A DNA stretch of 20,653 nucleotides. It comes from Actinomycetales bacterium. Its GTDB lineage: Bacteria; Actinomycetota; Actinomycetes; Actinomycetales; Dermatophilaceae. This document shows, in pieces, positions 8,045 to 15,461 of the stretch; the stretch's first letter is position 1; every line of letters begins with the position of its first letter. The position numbers were made by a program, and so were the translations under genes. The stretch lies in NCBI GenBank assembly GCA_016710385.1, contig JADJVX010000019.1, positions 1-20,653 on the forward strand, given 5' to 3'. The notes under the pieces are model-generated. The model saw nothing but the letters and a program-made list of their open reading frames with translations, had not been told where the DNA came from and did no database searches.

Positions 8045-11000
8045 CTACTCAGTCGCAGAGCTGCGCACGAACGCTCGGAGCGTCCGCAGCGCCACCGACA
8101 ACGCGGCGATGTTGGGGCTCTCCAACCGCAGGATGGCCCGCAACCCCGAGCGAGCCCGGTCTAGCGCCTCGGCATTTGCCGTGGTCCACTCCCCGAACCG
8201 GGTCCGCGCATCGTTGCTCGGATTGCTCGTCGCTAGCACCGCACGCGTGATGCCGTCGAGCACGGCATACAGGTCATCGCGCAGCGCTCCCCGAGCCAAG
8301 GCGTCCCAGCGGTCTTCCCGCGGCAGCTGCGACACCCGGAAGAGCATGTCGTCGATGCCGAAGCGCTCGGAGGCGTGGTAGTAGACCCGCAGGGTGTCCT
8401 CGATGGGCGTGTCGGTGTCGTGCGCGATCAGGACGATGTCCAACAACGAGAAGACATCCAATAGCGCTGCCGCTCGCATGGCGAGCGCCTCTGGAGTGCC
8501 ACCGTCGACGAGCTCCTTGGCGCGGCGCTCGAGCCGGCGCCGTTCCGATCCCTGCAGCACCTGCGGGACCAACGCGGCATACTGCGCGATCGGCTCCTGG
8601 AAGAGCGCGATCTCGGACGCAACATCCAACTCGCCGGACCGGGTGGAGAGGAACCACCGGGCAGCCCGGTCGAGCAGGCGGCGCAATTCCAGGTAGAGGG
8701 TCGTCTGGGCGTCGGTCGTCACCCGGTTGTCCAGCGACTCGACCGCCGCGAGATAGTCGGCCAGCCCGAAGACCTCCCGGGTGATGACATAGGCGCGCGT
8801 GATCTGGGCGGGGTCGGCCCCCGTCTCCTCGGCCGCCCGGAAGGCGAAGGTCATGCCCGCCCGGTTGACCATGTTGTTGACCACGGCGTTGGTGATGATC
8901 TCGCGACGCAACGGGTGCTTGTCCAGTCCGCCGGAGTGTTCCCGCTGGATGCGGGTCGGGAAGTACTCCGCTAACGTCCCCTCGAACCACGGGTCGTCCG
9001 GCACGGTCGAGGCCAGGATCTTGGCCTTGAGGTCGAGCTTGGTATAGGCGACGACCACGGCCAGCTCGGGCGAGGACAGCCCCTTGCCATTGGCCAGCCG
9101 GCCACCGATCTCGGCATCGCTGGGAAGGAACTCCAGGCCCCGGTCGAGGTCGGCGTGGTTTTCCAGGTGGTTGATGAGTCGCTGGTGCACCGGCGCCATC
9201 TCATAGGCCTGGGCGCGGGCGTTGCCCAGCAGGACATTCTGCTCGTAGTTGTCGCGCAGCACCTGATGGGCGACCTCGTCGGTCATCGACGCGAGCACCG
9301 TGTTGCGCTGTTTGAGGGTGATGTCGCCCTCACGCAACAGCCGGCCGAGCAGAATCTTGATGTTCACCTCGTGGTCGCTGGTGTCGACGCCAGCGGAGTT
9401 GTCGATGGCGTCGGTGTTGAGCCGAACTCCCTTGTTGGCGGCTTCGATTCGGCCCAACTGTGTGAAGCCGAGGTTGCCGCCTTCGCCGACGACCTTGACC
9501 CGCAACTGACCGCCGTCGACGCGGACCGCATCGTTGGCGCGGTCGCCAGCGGCAGCGTTGCCCTCGGACGACGCCTTGACGTAGGTGCCGATGCCACCGT
9601 TCCACAGCAGGTCGACGGGGGCCTTGAGGACGGCGTTGATGAGGTCGGCGGGGGTCATGCTCGTCGTGCCGTCCGGCAGCCCGAGCACCGCGATCATCTC
9701 CGGGGTGATGGCCACGGACTTGGCCGAGCGGGCGAAGACGCCGCCCCCTGCCGAGATGAGCGCAGGGTCGTAGTCAGCCCACGACGATCGGGGCAGGTCG
9801 AACAAGCGGCGCCGCTCGGCATACGACGTCGCGGCGTCGGGGTGCGGGTCGATGAACACGTGCCGGTGGTCGAACGCCGCGATCAGCCGGATGTGCTCGG
9901 AGCAGAGCATCCCGTTACCGAAGACGTCACCGCTCATGTCACCGATGCCGACGCAGCTGAAGTCCTGGGCCTGGGTGTCCATGCCCATCTCGCGGAAGTG
10001 GCGCTTGACCGACTCCCAGGCACCGCGGGCGGTGATGCCCATGCCCTTGTGGTCGTAGCCGACCGACCCACCGGAGGCGAAGGCGTCGTCGAGCCAGAAG
10101 CCGTAGTCCTGAGCCTTGGCGTTGGCGATATCCGAGAAGGTCGCGGTGCCCTTGTCGGCTGCGACGACGAGGTAGGAGTCGTCGGGGTCATGCCGCACCA
10201 CGTCGGCCGGCGGCACGATGCCGTCGCCGACCCGGTTGTCGGTGAGGTCGATGAGTCCGGAGATGAACCACTGGTAGGCACCCTTGCCCTCGGCCAGCCA
10301 GGCATCACGATCGACGGCGGGGTCGGGCAGGTGCTTGGCGAAGAAGCCACCCTTGGATCCGGTGGGCACGATGACGGAGTTCTTCACCATTTGGGCCTTG
10401 ACCAGACCGAGGACCTCGGTGCGGAAGTCCTCGCGCCGGTCGCTCCACCGCAGCCCGCCCCGGGCGACCTTGCCGAAGCGCAGGTGGACGCCCTCGACCC
10501 GAGGACTGTAGACCCAGATCTCGAACATCGGCCGAGGGGCCGGTAGGTCGGGGATGGCCTTGGGGTCGAGCTTGAGCGAGAAGTACGGCTTGGGGGCCCC
10601 GGATGCGTCGCACTGGTAGAAGTTGGTGCGCAGCGCGGCGTTGATGACCGTGAGCAGCGAGCGGATGATGCGGTCGTGGTCGAGCGAGCTCACCTCGACG
10701 AGGGCGTCGAGGATCCGCTGGACGACTGCCTCGGCAGCCTCGGCGCGATCGGCACCGGCCAGGCCGGCATACTGGCTGGGGTCGAAGCGGGTCTCGAAAA
10801 GGTCCACGAGCATGCGGGCAATGCGGTGGTTGGCGACCAGCGCCTGCTCGACGTAATCCTGAGAGAAGGTGGCCTGGGTCTGGCGCAGGTACTTCGCCAG
10901 CGCCCGCAGGATGCTCACCTGCCGCCAGGTCAGCCCGGCCTCGAGCACGAGGGTATTGAAGCCATCGGACTCGGCGTCACCACGCCAGACCGCGGAGAAG

Positions 11001-12919
11001 GCATCCTGGAAGCGCGCCCGGATCGGCTCGCGTTCGGCACCCTCGCCCCAGACTGCCGCCGAGGCGGCCCGCAGCCCGAAGTCGTAGATGTAGACGCCGG
11101 CTCCCCCGCCGCGGGTCAATCCGTAGGGGCGCTCATCGGTGACCTCCAGGCCCATATGGGTGAAGACCGGGAGCACTGCCGTGAGCGAGAGCGGCTCATG
11201 CCGATAGACCTTGATGCGGCGCTCGCCGGAGCCCAGCCCCGGCTCGTGGTAGAGGTTGAGCTCGATCGACTGCGGGGTCTGTAGGGCCTCCACGCGCTTG
11301 AGGTCGGTCACGGCCACCCGCGCCGTGAAGTCCTCCTTGTATGCCTCGGGGAAGGCCCGCACGTACTTTGCGGACAGCCGGGCTCCGACCTCCTCACCGT
11401 GCTCGGCCCGCACCGCCTCGACGAGGTCTTCCTCCCACGTGCGCGTGGCATCGACGATGTCGCGCTCGAGGGCCTCCACGTCAACCATGGGCAGCGCCGA
11501 TCCCTTGGGCACCCGGGCGACGAAGTGGACCTGCGCGAGGGGGGATTCGCTGACCCGCGTCGTGAAGTCGACGCTCTCGGCCGCGAAGGCAGTGCGGAGC
11601 AGGTTTTCGATGCGCAGCCGCACACCCGTGTTGTAGCGATCGCGCGGCAGGAAGACGATCGCCGACATGAAGCGGCCGTAGGTGTCGCGGCGCAGGTAGA
11701 GCTTGGTGCGCAGCCGCTCCTGCTGGTGCAGAACCGACTCGGCCACCTCGACCAACTGGTCAGTGCTGGTCTGGAACAGCTCGTCGCGGGGATAGCTCTC
11801 CAGGACCTGCATCAGGTCCTTGCCGGAGTGGCTGTCGCTGCCGAACCCGACTCGGTCGAGCACCTCCCGCGCCCGGTCGCCGAGGATCGGGATGGCAAGG
11901 ATGGACTCCGTGTATGCCGCGGCGGCCAGCAATCCGAGGAAGCGGTGTTCGCCGGTCACCTGGCCCTGTGCGTCGAAGGTCTTGATTCCGACGTAGTCGA
12001 GGTAGACCGGCCGGTGGACGGTGGCCCGCGAGTTGGCCTTGGTGAGGATGAGCAGTTCTTTGTCGCGGGCCCGAGCCTGCGCCTCTGGGTTGAGTCGCGC
12101 GAACCCGCTCGACGCCGAACTGTCGTAGCGCAGCAGCCCCAGGCCTGAGCCGGTGTCGGGCACGAGAACCGTTTCGCCCTCGGCCTGGTCCAGGTGGTAC
12201 TGGCGGTAACCCAGGAAGGTGAAGTGGTTGTCGGCAAGCCATTCCAGGAAGCGGATGCTCTGCTCGACCTCGGCTGCGGGCAGCCCCACCGGTGCGTCTG
12301 CCCGCAGTCCGTCGGCGAGCTCCCGGCAGTGCGCGCGCATCTTGGGCCAGTCCTCGACGGCGACCCGGACATCGTCGAGCACGGCGCGCAGTTCCTCGGC
12401 GATGGCGGCGCGCTCGGCGGGGTCGCTGACCCGGTCGATCTCCAGGTGCATCCACGACTCGGCGCCGACGCCGAATGCGCTGTCGGGTTTGCCATCGGTG
12501 TCGCGCACCTGGACCAGGTGTCCGGCTGCGTCGCGCTCAACGATCAGCTGCGGGTGGACGACCAAGTGCATGGCACGGCCGCGGCGCGTCAGGGCCATCG
12601 CCACCGAGTCGACCAGGAAGGGCATGTCATCGGTGACGACCTGGACGACGGTGTGTCCGGAACTCCACCCCTGGGTCTCCACGGACGGGTTGTCGACGAG
12701 CACCTTCGCGGTGCCGACCGGCCGCTCCCGGGCCAGGTCCTCGTGCGCGAGGGCTGCTCCCAGCAGGTCCTCGGGGGTGCGGGCCAGCAGATCCTCCGTG
12801 GCCACATGCCGGTAGTAGCGCCCGAGGAAGGCTTCGATTGCCTCCCGGGAGGACTTTTTAGCCAGGCCCGCTGCGGTGGTCAACGCATGGGCACGCGACT
12901 GCTCAAGCGACGTGGTCAT
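8045..12919 (-). CDS. gdh: NAD-specific glutamate dehydrogenase, large 180-kDa class
   Basis: An intact 1624-residue enzyme of the L_180 NAD-glutamate dehydrogenase class, which converts glutamate to 2-oxoglutarate and ammonia, mainly for catabolism. The long N-terminal ACT-like regulatory region opens MTTSLEQSRAHALTT and includes HTVVQVVTDDMPFLVDSVAM. The dehydrogenase core contains QMVKNSVIVPTGSKGGFFAK near residue 845 and GIGDMSGDVFGNGM near 995, both typical of the class. The size equals that of M. tuberculosis Rv2476c as I recall it. ATG 12919 is preferred over an in-frame ATG-like start at 13027, because the extra 36 residues do not look conserved and the promoter lies inside them. The ATG overlaps the stop of a 17-codon upstream ORF (ATGA). 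In mycobacteria this enzyme is inhibited by GarA. No frameshift is seen in 4.9 kb. Confidence 0.97.
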   Translation of the reverse strand: MTTSLEQSRAHALTTAAGLAKKSSREAIEAFLGRYYRHVATEDLLARTPEDLLGAALAHEDLARERPVGTAKVLVDNPSVETQGWSSGHTVVQVVTDDMPFLVDSVAMALTRRGRAMHLVVHPQLIVERDAAGHLVQVRDTDGKPDSAFGVGAESWMHLEIDRVSDPAERAAIAEELRAVLDDVRVAVEDWPKMRAHCRELADGLRADAPVGLPAAEVEQSIRFLEWLADNHFTFLGYRQYHLDQAEGETVLVPDTGSGLGLLRYDSSASSGFARLNPEAQARARDKELLILTKANSRATVHRPVYLDYVGIKTFDAQGQVTGEHRFLGLLAAAAYTESILAIPILGDRAREVLDRVGFGSDSHSGKDLMQVLESYPRDELFQTSTDQLVEVAESVLHQQERLRTKLYLRRDTYGRFMSAIVFLPRDRYNTGVRLRIENLLRTAFAAESVDFTTRVSESPLAQVHFVARVPKGSALPMVDVEALERDIVDATRTWEEDLVEAVRAEHGEEVGARLSAKYVRAFPEAYKEDFTARVAVTDLKRVEALQTPQSIELNLYHEPGLGSGERRIKVYRHEPLSLTAVLPVFTHMGLEVTDERPYGLTRGGGAGVYIYDFGLRAASAAVWGEGAEREPIRARFQDAFSAVWRGDAESDGFNTLVLEAGLTWRQVSILRALAKYLRQTQATFSQDYVEQALVANHRIARMLVDLFETRFDPSQYAGLAGADRAEAAEAVVQRILDALVEVSSLDHDRIIRSLLTVINAALRTNFYQCDASGAPKPYFSLKLDPKAIPDLPAPRPMFEIWVYSPRVEGVHLRFGKVARGGLRWSDRREDFRTEVLGLVKAQMVKNSVIVPTGSKGGFFAKHLPDPAVDRDAWLAEGKGAYQWFISGLIDLTDNRVGDGIVPPADVVRHDPDDSYLVVAADKGTATFSDIANAKAQDYGFWLDDAFASGGSVGYDHKGMGITARGAWESVKRHFREMGMDTQAQDFSCVGIGDMSGDVFGNGMLCSEHIRLIAAFDHRHVFIDPHPDAATSYAERRRLFDLPRSSWADYDPALISAGGGVFARSAKSVAITPEMIAVLGLPDGTTSMTPADLINAVLKAPVDLLWNGGIGTYVKASSEGNAAAGDRANDAVRVDGGQLRVKVVGEGGNLGFTQLGRIEAANKGVRLNTDAIDNSAGVDTSDHEVNIKILLGRLLREGDITLKQRNTVLASMTDEVAHQVLRDNYEQNVLLGNARAQAYEMAPVHQRLINHLENHADLDRGLEFLPSDAEIGGRLANGKGLSSPELAVVVAYTKLDLKAKILASTVPDDPWFEGTLAEYFPTRIQREHSGGLDKHPLRREIITNAVVNNMVNRAGMTFAFRAAEETGADPAQITRAYVITREVFGLADYLAAVESLDNRVTTDAQTTLYLELRRLLDRAARWFLSTRSGELDVASEIALFQEPIAQYAALVPQVLQGSERRRLERRAKELVDGGTPEALAMRAAALLDVFSLLDIVLIAHDTDTPIEDTLRVYYHASERFGIDDMLFRVSQLPREDRWDALARGALRDDLYAVLDGITRAVLATSNPSNDARTRFGEWTTANAEALDRARSGLRAILRLESPNIAALSVALRTLRAFVRSSATE

Positions 12920-12969
12920 CGTGTGAAACCCTGTTTTCTCGTCGTCGGGGCACCTCGTTGTGCCCCCAT
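12916..12969 (-). CDS. 17-codon leaderless upstream ORF coupled to gdh
   Basis: Reading the minus strand from ATG 12969-12967 gives MGAQRGAPTTRKQGFTR and then TGA at 12918-12916. That TGA overlaps the gdh ATG (12919-12917) in an ATGA junction. A TAGGCT -10 box ends 6 nt before the uORF ATG, so the transcript would begin at that codon. No strong Shine-Dalgarno sequence precedes the gdh ATG, only a weak AGGG, so gdh translation may depend on ribosomes finishing this peptide. The peptide has four Arg/Lys residues (three Arg, one Lys) and no run of a single amino acid, so classical attenuation is not evident. Its existence is inferred from architecture only. Confidence 0.45.
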   Translation of the reverse strand: MGAQRGAPTTRKQGFTR

Positions 12970-12975
12970 CCGCCG

Positions 12976-12981
12976 AGCCTA
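12976..12981 (-). promoter_or_regulatory. -10 box TAGGCT upstream of the gdh leader ORF
   Basis: On the minus strand GGATAGGCTCGGCGGATG places TAGGCT 6 nt before the uORF ATG at 12969 and about 57 nt before the gdh start. No clear -35 element is visible 17-18 nt upstream. Confidence 0.5.
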
Positions 12982-13027
12982 TCCGCAGTGACCACCGGGC
13001 AGGGATGGCCAAGGTCCCAGCCGGCAT

Positions 13028-13033
13028 TAGGCT
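13028..13033 (+). promoter_or_regulatory. -10 box TAGGCT for the epimerase gene
   Basis: The plus-strand TAGGCT (13028-13033) would start transcription near 13040. That leaves a leader of about 32 nt containing the AGGAG ribosome site at 13058-13062. It is divergent from, and 52 bp away from, the identical gdh -10 box on the other strand. Confidence 0.45.
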
Positions 13034-13071
13034 CGACGCACCGCGAATCCCTGCGCCAGGAGAAAGTGCCC

Positions 13072-14124
13072 ATGCCGTCGTCGACCTGTGTGGTGACCGG
13101 CGGCGCCGGCTTCATCGGATGTGCGATGTCCCGCGGTCTGGCCGACCGTTTCGATGGTGTCGTCGCGGTGGACAACCTGCACCCTCAGGTGCACCCGCGG
13201 CAGGAGCGACCTGCCGCGCTCGATCCGCGCGTCGAGCTCCTCGTCGCCGATGTCACCGACGCCGCCGCCTGGGACGCTCTGCTCGGCCGGCATACCCCGC
13301 AGGTCATCATCCATCTCGCCGCTGAGACCGGGACGGGGCAGTCGCTCACCGAGGCCAGCCGGCACGGGATGGTCAACGTCGTCGGCACCACCCGCATGCT
13401 CGATGGGCTGGTCCGGCATGGGCAGCGGCCTGAGCGCATCCTGCTGGCATCCAGCCGCGCCGTGTATGGCGAGGGTGCGTGGACGGACGCCTCGGGAGCG
13501 GTCCACTACCCCGGCCAGCGCTCGCGCGCGATGCTCACCGCGGGGCGCTGGGATTTCCCCGGACTCACCCCCCAGCCGCATGATTCGGGCCGCGTCCACC
13601 CAGCGCCAACCAGCGTGTATGCCGGGACGAAGCTTGCGCAGGAACACCTCGTGACAGCCTGGTGTCTGGCGATGGGGGTCCGGCCGGTGCTCTATCGCCT
13701 GCAGAACGTCTACGGCGCAGGCCAGTCACCGACCAACCCTTACACCGGCATCGTCACCCTCTTCGCGCGATTGGCTCGCTCCGGGGCGACCATCCCGGTC
13801 TACGAGGACGGGCTGATGCAGCGCGATTTCGTCTATGTCGACGATGTCTCGGCGGCGCTGCTGCGCGGACTCGACGTCGCTCCGGCCGAGCCAGATCCGC
13901 CCTACGACATCGGGTCGGGGTCGTCCGTGACCGTAGTGGAGCTGGCGCGGGCCCTGGCGGCGCACTTCGGTGCCCCCGCACCTCGGGTGACCGGGCAGTT
14001 CCGGGACGGGGATGTCCGACACGCCAGTGCCACCATCGCGGCGGCGCAACGGGCCCTGAACTGGACTCCCCGAGTCGGATTGCCCGAGGGGATCGCCCGC
14101 CTGGCCGAATGGCTGCCCGGTTAG
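13072..14124 (+). CDS. NAD-dependent epimerase/dehydratase (extended SDR, nucleotide-sugar type)
   Basis: A 350-residue extended short-chain dehydrogenase/reductase. The Rossmann motif is GGAGFIG (10-16), with Asp34 after the second strand suggesting NAD. The active-site Ser lies in LLASSRAVYG (124-133), and the catalytic YXXXK is Tyr183-Lys187 (SVYAGTK). The RDFVYVDDV segment near 245-250 and NPYTGI resemble UDP-glucose 4-epimerase and dTDP-rhamnose 4-epimerase relatives, so a nucleotide-sugar substrate is likely but cannot be fixed. AGGAG at 13058-13062, 9 nt before ATG 13072, decides the start against an upstream in-frame extension from 12958. It is transcribed divergently from gdh. No sugar-pathway genes are adjacent. 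Confidence 0.88.
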   Translation: MPSSTCVVTGGAGFIGCAMSRGLADRFDGVVAVDNLHPQVHPRQERPAALDPRVELLVADVTDAAAWDALLGRHTPQVIIHLAAETGTGQSLTEASRHGMVNVVGTTRMLDGLVRHGQRPERILLASSRAVYGEGAWTDASGAVHYPGQRSRAMLTAGRWDFPGLTPQPHDSGRVHPAPTSVYAGTKLAQEHLVTAWCLAMGVRPVLYRLQNVYGAGQSPTNPYTGIVTLFARLARSGATIPVYEDGLMQRDFVYVDDVSAALLRGLDVAPAEPDPPYDIGSGSSVTVVELARALAAHFGAPAPRVTGQFRDGDVRHASATIAAAQRALNWTPRVGLPEGIARLAEWLPG

Positions 14125-14146
14125 CCCCAGACCTGGCAGACCGGGC
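14115..14146 (+). terminator. Weak hairpin at the end of the epimerase gene
   Basis: GCCCGGT (14115-14121) pairs with ACCGGGC (14140-14146) around an 18-nt loop that itself contains CCAG/CTGG. It overlaps the epimerase stop and is followed by TTGTGG. The stem is only 7 bp, so this is tentative. Confidence 0.3.
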
Positions 14147-14183
14147 TTGTGGACAGCGCCCCGCCTCGTCCGGGCGACTCACC

Positions 14184-14189
14184 TACACT
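14184..14189 (+). promoter_or_regulatory. -10 box TACACT for the leaderless small-protein pair
   Basis: TACACT is followed by 6 nt and ATG 14196, with no Shine-Dalgarno sequence. Transcription would start at the ATG. Confidence 0.5.
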
Positions 14190-14195
14190 CGCCGC

Positions 14196-14396
14196 ATGCG
14201 CCGCACTCCCGCCAGTCGCAGCCGTGACGCCGTCCGCCTCGCGGTGGCCGCGGAGGCCAGGGAGGCCGCCCGTGAGGTGTTCACCCTCGATCCGATCCTC
14301 GGCGACGACTCGGCCCAACGGGCAGCGGACGCCTTCGTCGAACAGGCTGCGATGTCCTTGGTGGTTCTGGCCACTGTCGCGGAGGAGAGAGCGTGA
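14196..14396 (+). CDS. Small Ala-rich helical protein, unknown function
   Basis: A 66-residue protein that I do not recognise. A basic N-terminus (MRRTPASRSRDAVR) leads into an Ala-rich segment likely to be helical (VAAEAREAAREVF), then LDPILGDDSAQRAADAFVEQAAMSLVVLATVAEERA. The C-terminal hydrophobic run (AAMSLVVLATVA) is too short to be a confident membrane helix. ATG 14196 is chosen because it follows a TACACT -10 box by 6 nt. Its stop overlaps the next gene's GTG by 4 bp, so the two are probably translated together and may act together. It could be a partner or chaperone-like protein for its neighbour; that is speculation. Confidence 0.6.
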   Translation: MRRTPASRSRDAVRLAVAAEAREAAREVFTLDPILGDDSAQRAADAFVEQAAMSLVVLATVAEERA

Positions 14397-14851
14397 CCGG
14401 GATGCCGGCCGGAGACCCGGCCTCGTGCTCCCACATGGGGGGCACGCTGCGGCGACGAGCAGCGGGACTGGCCCAGGCGGCATACCCTCTCCCCGCCGAC
14501 AGTGCGACCGGGCGCCTCGCCGGGGCGGTCTGCGCCCAGGTCGACCGGGCCGGCCGCGCACTGCAGGGCTACGCGCAAGATCTCGCCGAAGCACTGGCCA
14601 CCCACGAGCGGCTCGCCGTGCGGGCCGCGGCAGCCGGTCTCGATGTGCAGGGCTGGCGGGTCGTCGAGCCCTACGGGATCGTCACCGTGCCCACCATCCA
14701 GGCCCGGCGCGAGGCTGCCCCCGATCTACAAGCCGCCCTCGACCGCGGCAACGCCCGCCTGGGTCGCGCCCGGGCCGCCGTGACGCGTGAGTTGCAGGCA
14801 GCCCACGCGGCCCTCGCGCAGATCGCGACGCGCGCCGAGTTGCCGACCTGA
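14393..14851 (+). CDS. Helical hypothetical protein coupled to the preceding small ORF
   Basis: A 152-residue, Ala/Arg-rich, mostly helical protein of unknown function. Two long helical stretches flank a central segment (DVQGWRVVEPYGIVTVPTIQARREAAP) that may form a short strand or turn. The overall look recalls four-helix or WXG100-like proteins, but I find no proper WXG motif, no C-terminal YxxxD/E signal and no ESX neighbours, so I do not assign it there. There is no signal peptide or membrane segment. GTG 14393 overlaps the upstream stop (GTGA); ATG 14402 and ATG 14435 are alternative starts. A GCATAC-containing copy of the dispersed motif lies at 14479-14485, read as Ala-Tyr. Confidence 0.65.
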   Translation: MTGMPAGDPASCSHMGGTLRRRAAGLAQAAYPLPADSATGRLAGAVCAQVDRAGRALQGYAQDLAEALATHERLAVRAAAAGLDVQGWRVVEPYGIVTVPTIQARREAAPDLQAALDRGNARLGRARAAVTRELQAAHAALAQIATRAELPT

Positions 14852-14875
14852 TCAGCAGGCGGCACTGCAGCCAAG

Positions 14876-14881
14876 TAGCCT
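14876..14881 (+). promoter_or_regulatory. -10 box TAGCCT for the leaderless DUF2505 gene
   Basis: TAGCCT ends 6 nt (GCGGGG) before ATG 14888. The geometry matches the other leaderless starts in the window, although the GGGG could act as a weak, too-close ribosome site. Confidence 0.5.
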
Positions 14882-14887
14882 GCGGGG

Positions 14888-15385
14888 ATGCAGATCTCGG
14901 AGTCCTTCACCTACCCCGCGCCCGTCGAGACCGTCTTCGCGATGATGACCGACGAGGAGTTCCAGTCCCGCAAGTGCGAGGCGACCCACGCGATCGCTCA
15001 TTCGGAGTCGGTGACGGTGACCTCGACGGAAGCCACCGTCGTGACCACCCGCGAACTACCGACCGACGGCTTCCCGGACTTCGTGCGCAGCTTCGTCGGC
15101 CAGACCATCCAGGTGGTCGAGACGATCAACTATCACCCAGTGGCACCTGACGGCTCGCGCATCGGAGACCTGCACATCACCATGGGCACCGCACCCATCG
15201 GGCTCACCGGCACGATCACGCTCGAGCCGATCGGCGGCGACACCCAGGTCACGGTCGACGGCGAGCTCAAAGCACGGGTGCCGTTCATCGGCGGCAAGGT
15301 CGAGGAGGCGGCGGCACCCTCAGCGCTCGCCGGCATCCGCAAGGAACACAAGGTCGGGCTGGCCTGGCTGGCCGAGCAGCACTGA
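14888..15385 (+). CDS. DUF2505 family protein (SRPBCC/START-like fold)
   Basis: A 165-residue protein opening MQISESFTYPAPVETVFAMM, the pattern of the DUF2505 family, an actinobacterial branch of the SRPBCC ligand-binding fold. Further family-like segments are FPDFVRSFVGQTIQVVETI, GTAPIGLTGTITL and FIGGKVEEAAAPSALAGIRKE. The fold would provide a deep hydrophobic pocket for a lipid-like or other small ligand; none is known. There is no signal peptide. ATG 14888 lies 6 nt after a TAGCCT -10 box. The gene ends 18 nt before a hairpin shared with convergent pruA. Confidence 0.88.
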   Translation: MQISESFTYPAPVETVFAMMTDEEFQSRKCEATHAIAHSESVTVTSTEATVVTTRELPTDGFPDFVRSFVGQTIQVVETINYHPVAPDGSRIGDLHITMGTAPIGLTGTITLEPIGGDTQVTVDGELKARVPFIGGKVEEAAAPSALAGIRKEHKVGLAWLAEQH

Positions 15386-15402
15386 CAGCCGCAGGAGCAG
15401 TG

Positions 15403-15444
15403 CCTGGTATGCCGTGCACTCGGGTGAGTGCACGGCATACCAGG
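15403..15444. terminator. 19-bp stem bidirectional hairpin built from inverted GTATGCC motifs
   Basis: Arms 15403-15421 and 15426-15444 (CCTGGTATGCCGTGCACTC and its reverse complement) are perfect over 19 bp with a GGGT loop. Each arm carries GTATGCCGTGC. It lies exactly between the convergent DUF2505 and pruA genes, so it should stop transcription from both sides. Confidence 0.85.
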
Positions 15445-15461
15445 TGGGCAGCAGGTGGTGG

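Noticed and set aside
6765..8381. 538-codon plus-strand open frame opposite pdtaS and the 3' end of gdh
   Set aside because: It spans two well-supported minus-strand genes and their spacer, with no motif of its own.
9155..10546. 463-codon open frame antisense to gdh
   Set aside because: It is a shadow of the gdh codon pattern. The Val/Asp/Gly-rich translation has no recognisable domain, and no promoter or ribosome site precedes it.
12920..13027. Upstream N-terminal extension of gdh to 13027
   Set aside because: The 36 extra residues do not resemble the family, and the probable promoter lies inside them. MTTSLEQ at 12919 gives the usual length.
12958..13071. Upstream extension of the epimerase gene
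   Set aside because: The AGGAG site and the usual SDR start just before the GGAGFIG motif place the start at 13072, and the TAGGCT promoter lies inside the extension.
14393..14851. WXG100/ESX secretion substrate
   Set aside because: Helical and coupled to a small partner, but it lacks a WXG motif, lacks a C-terminal secretion signal, and has no ESX machinery genes nearby.
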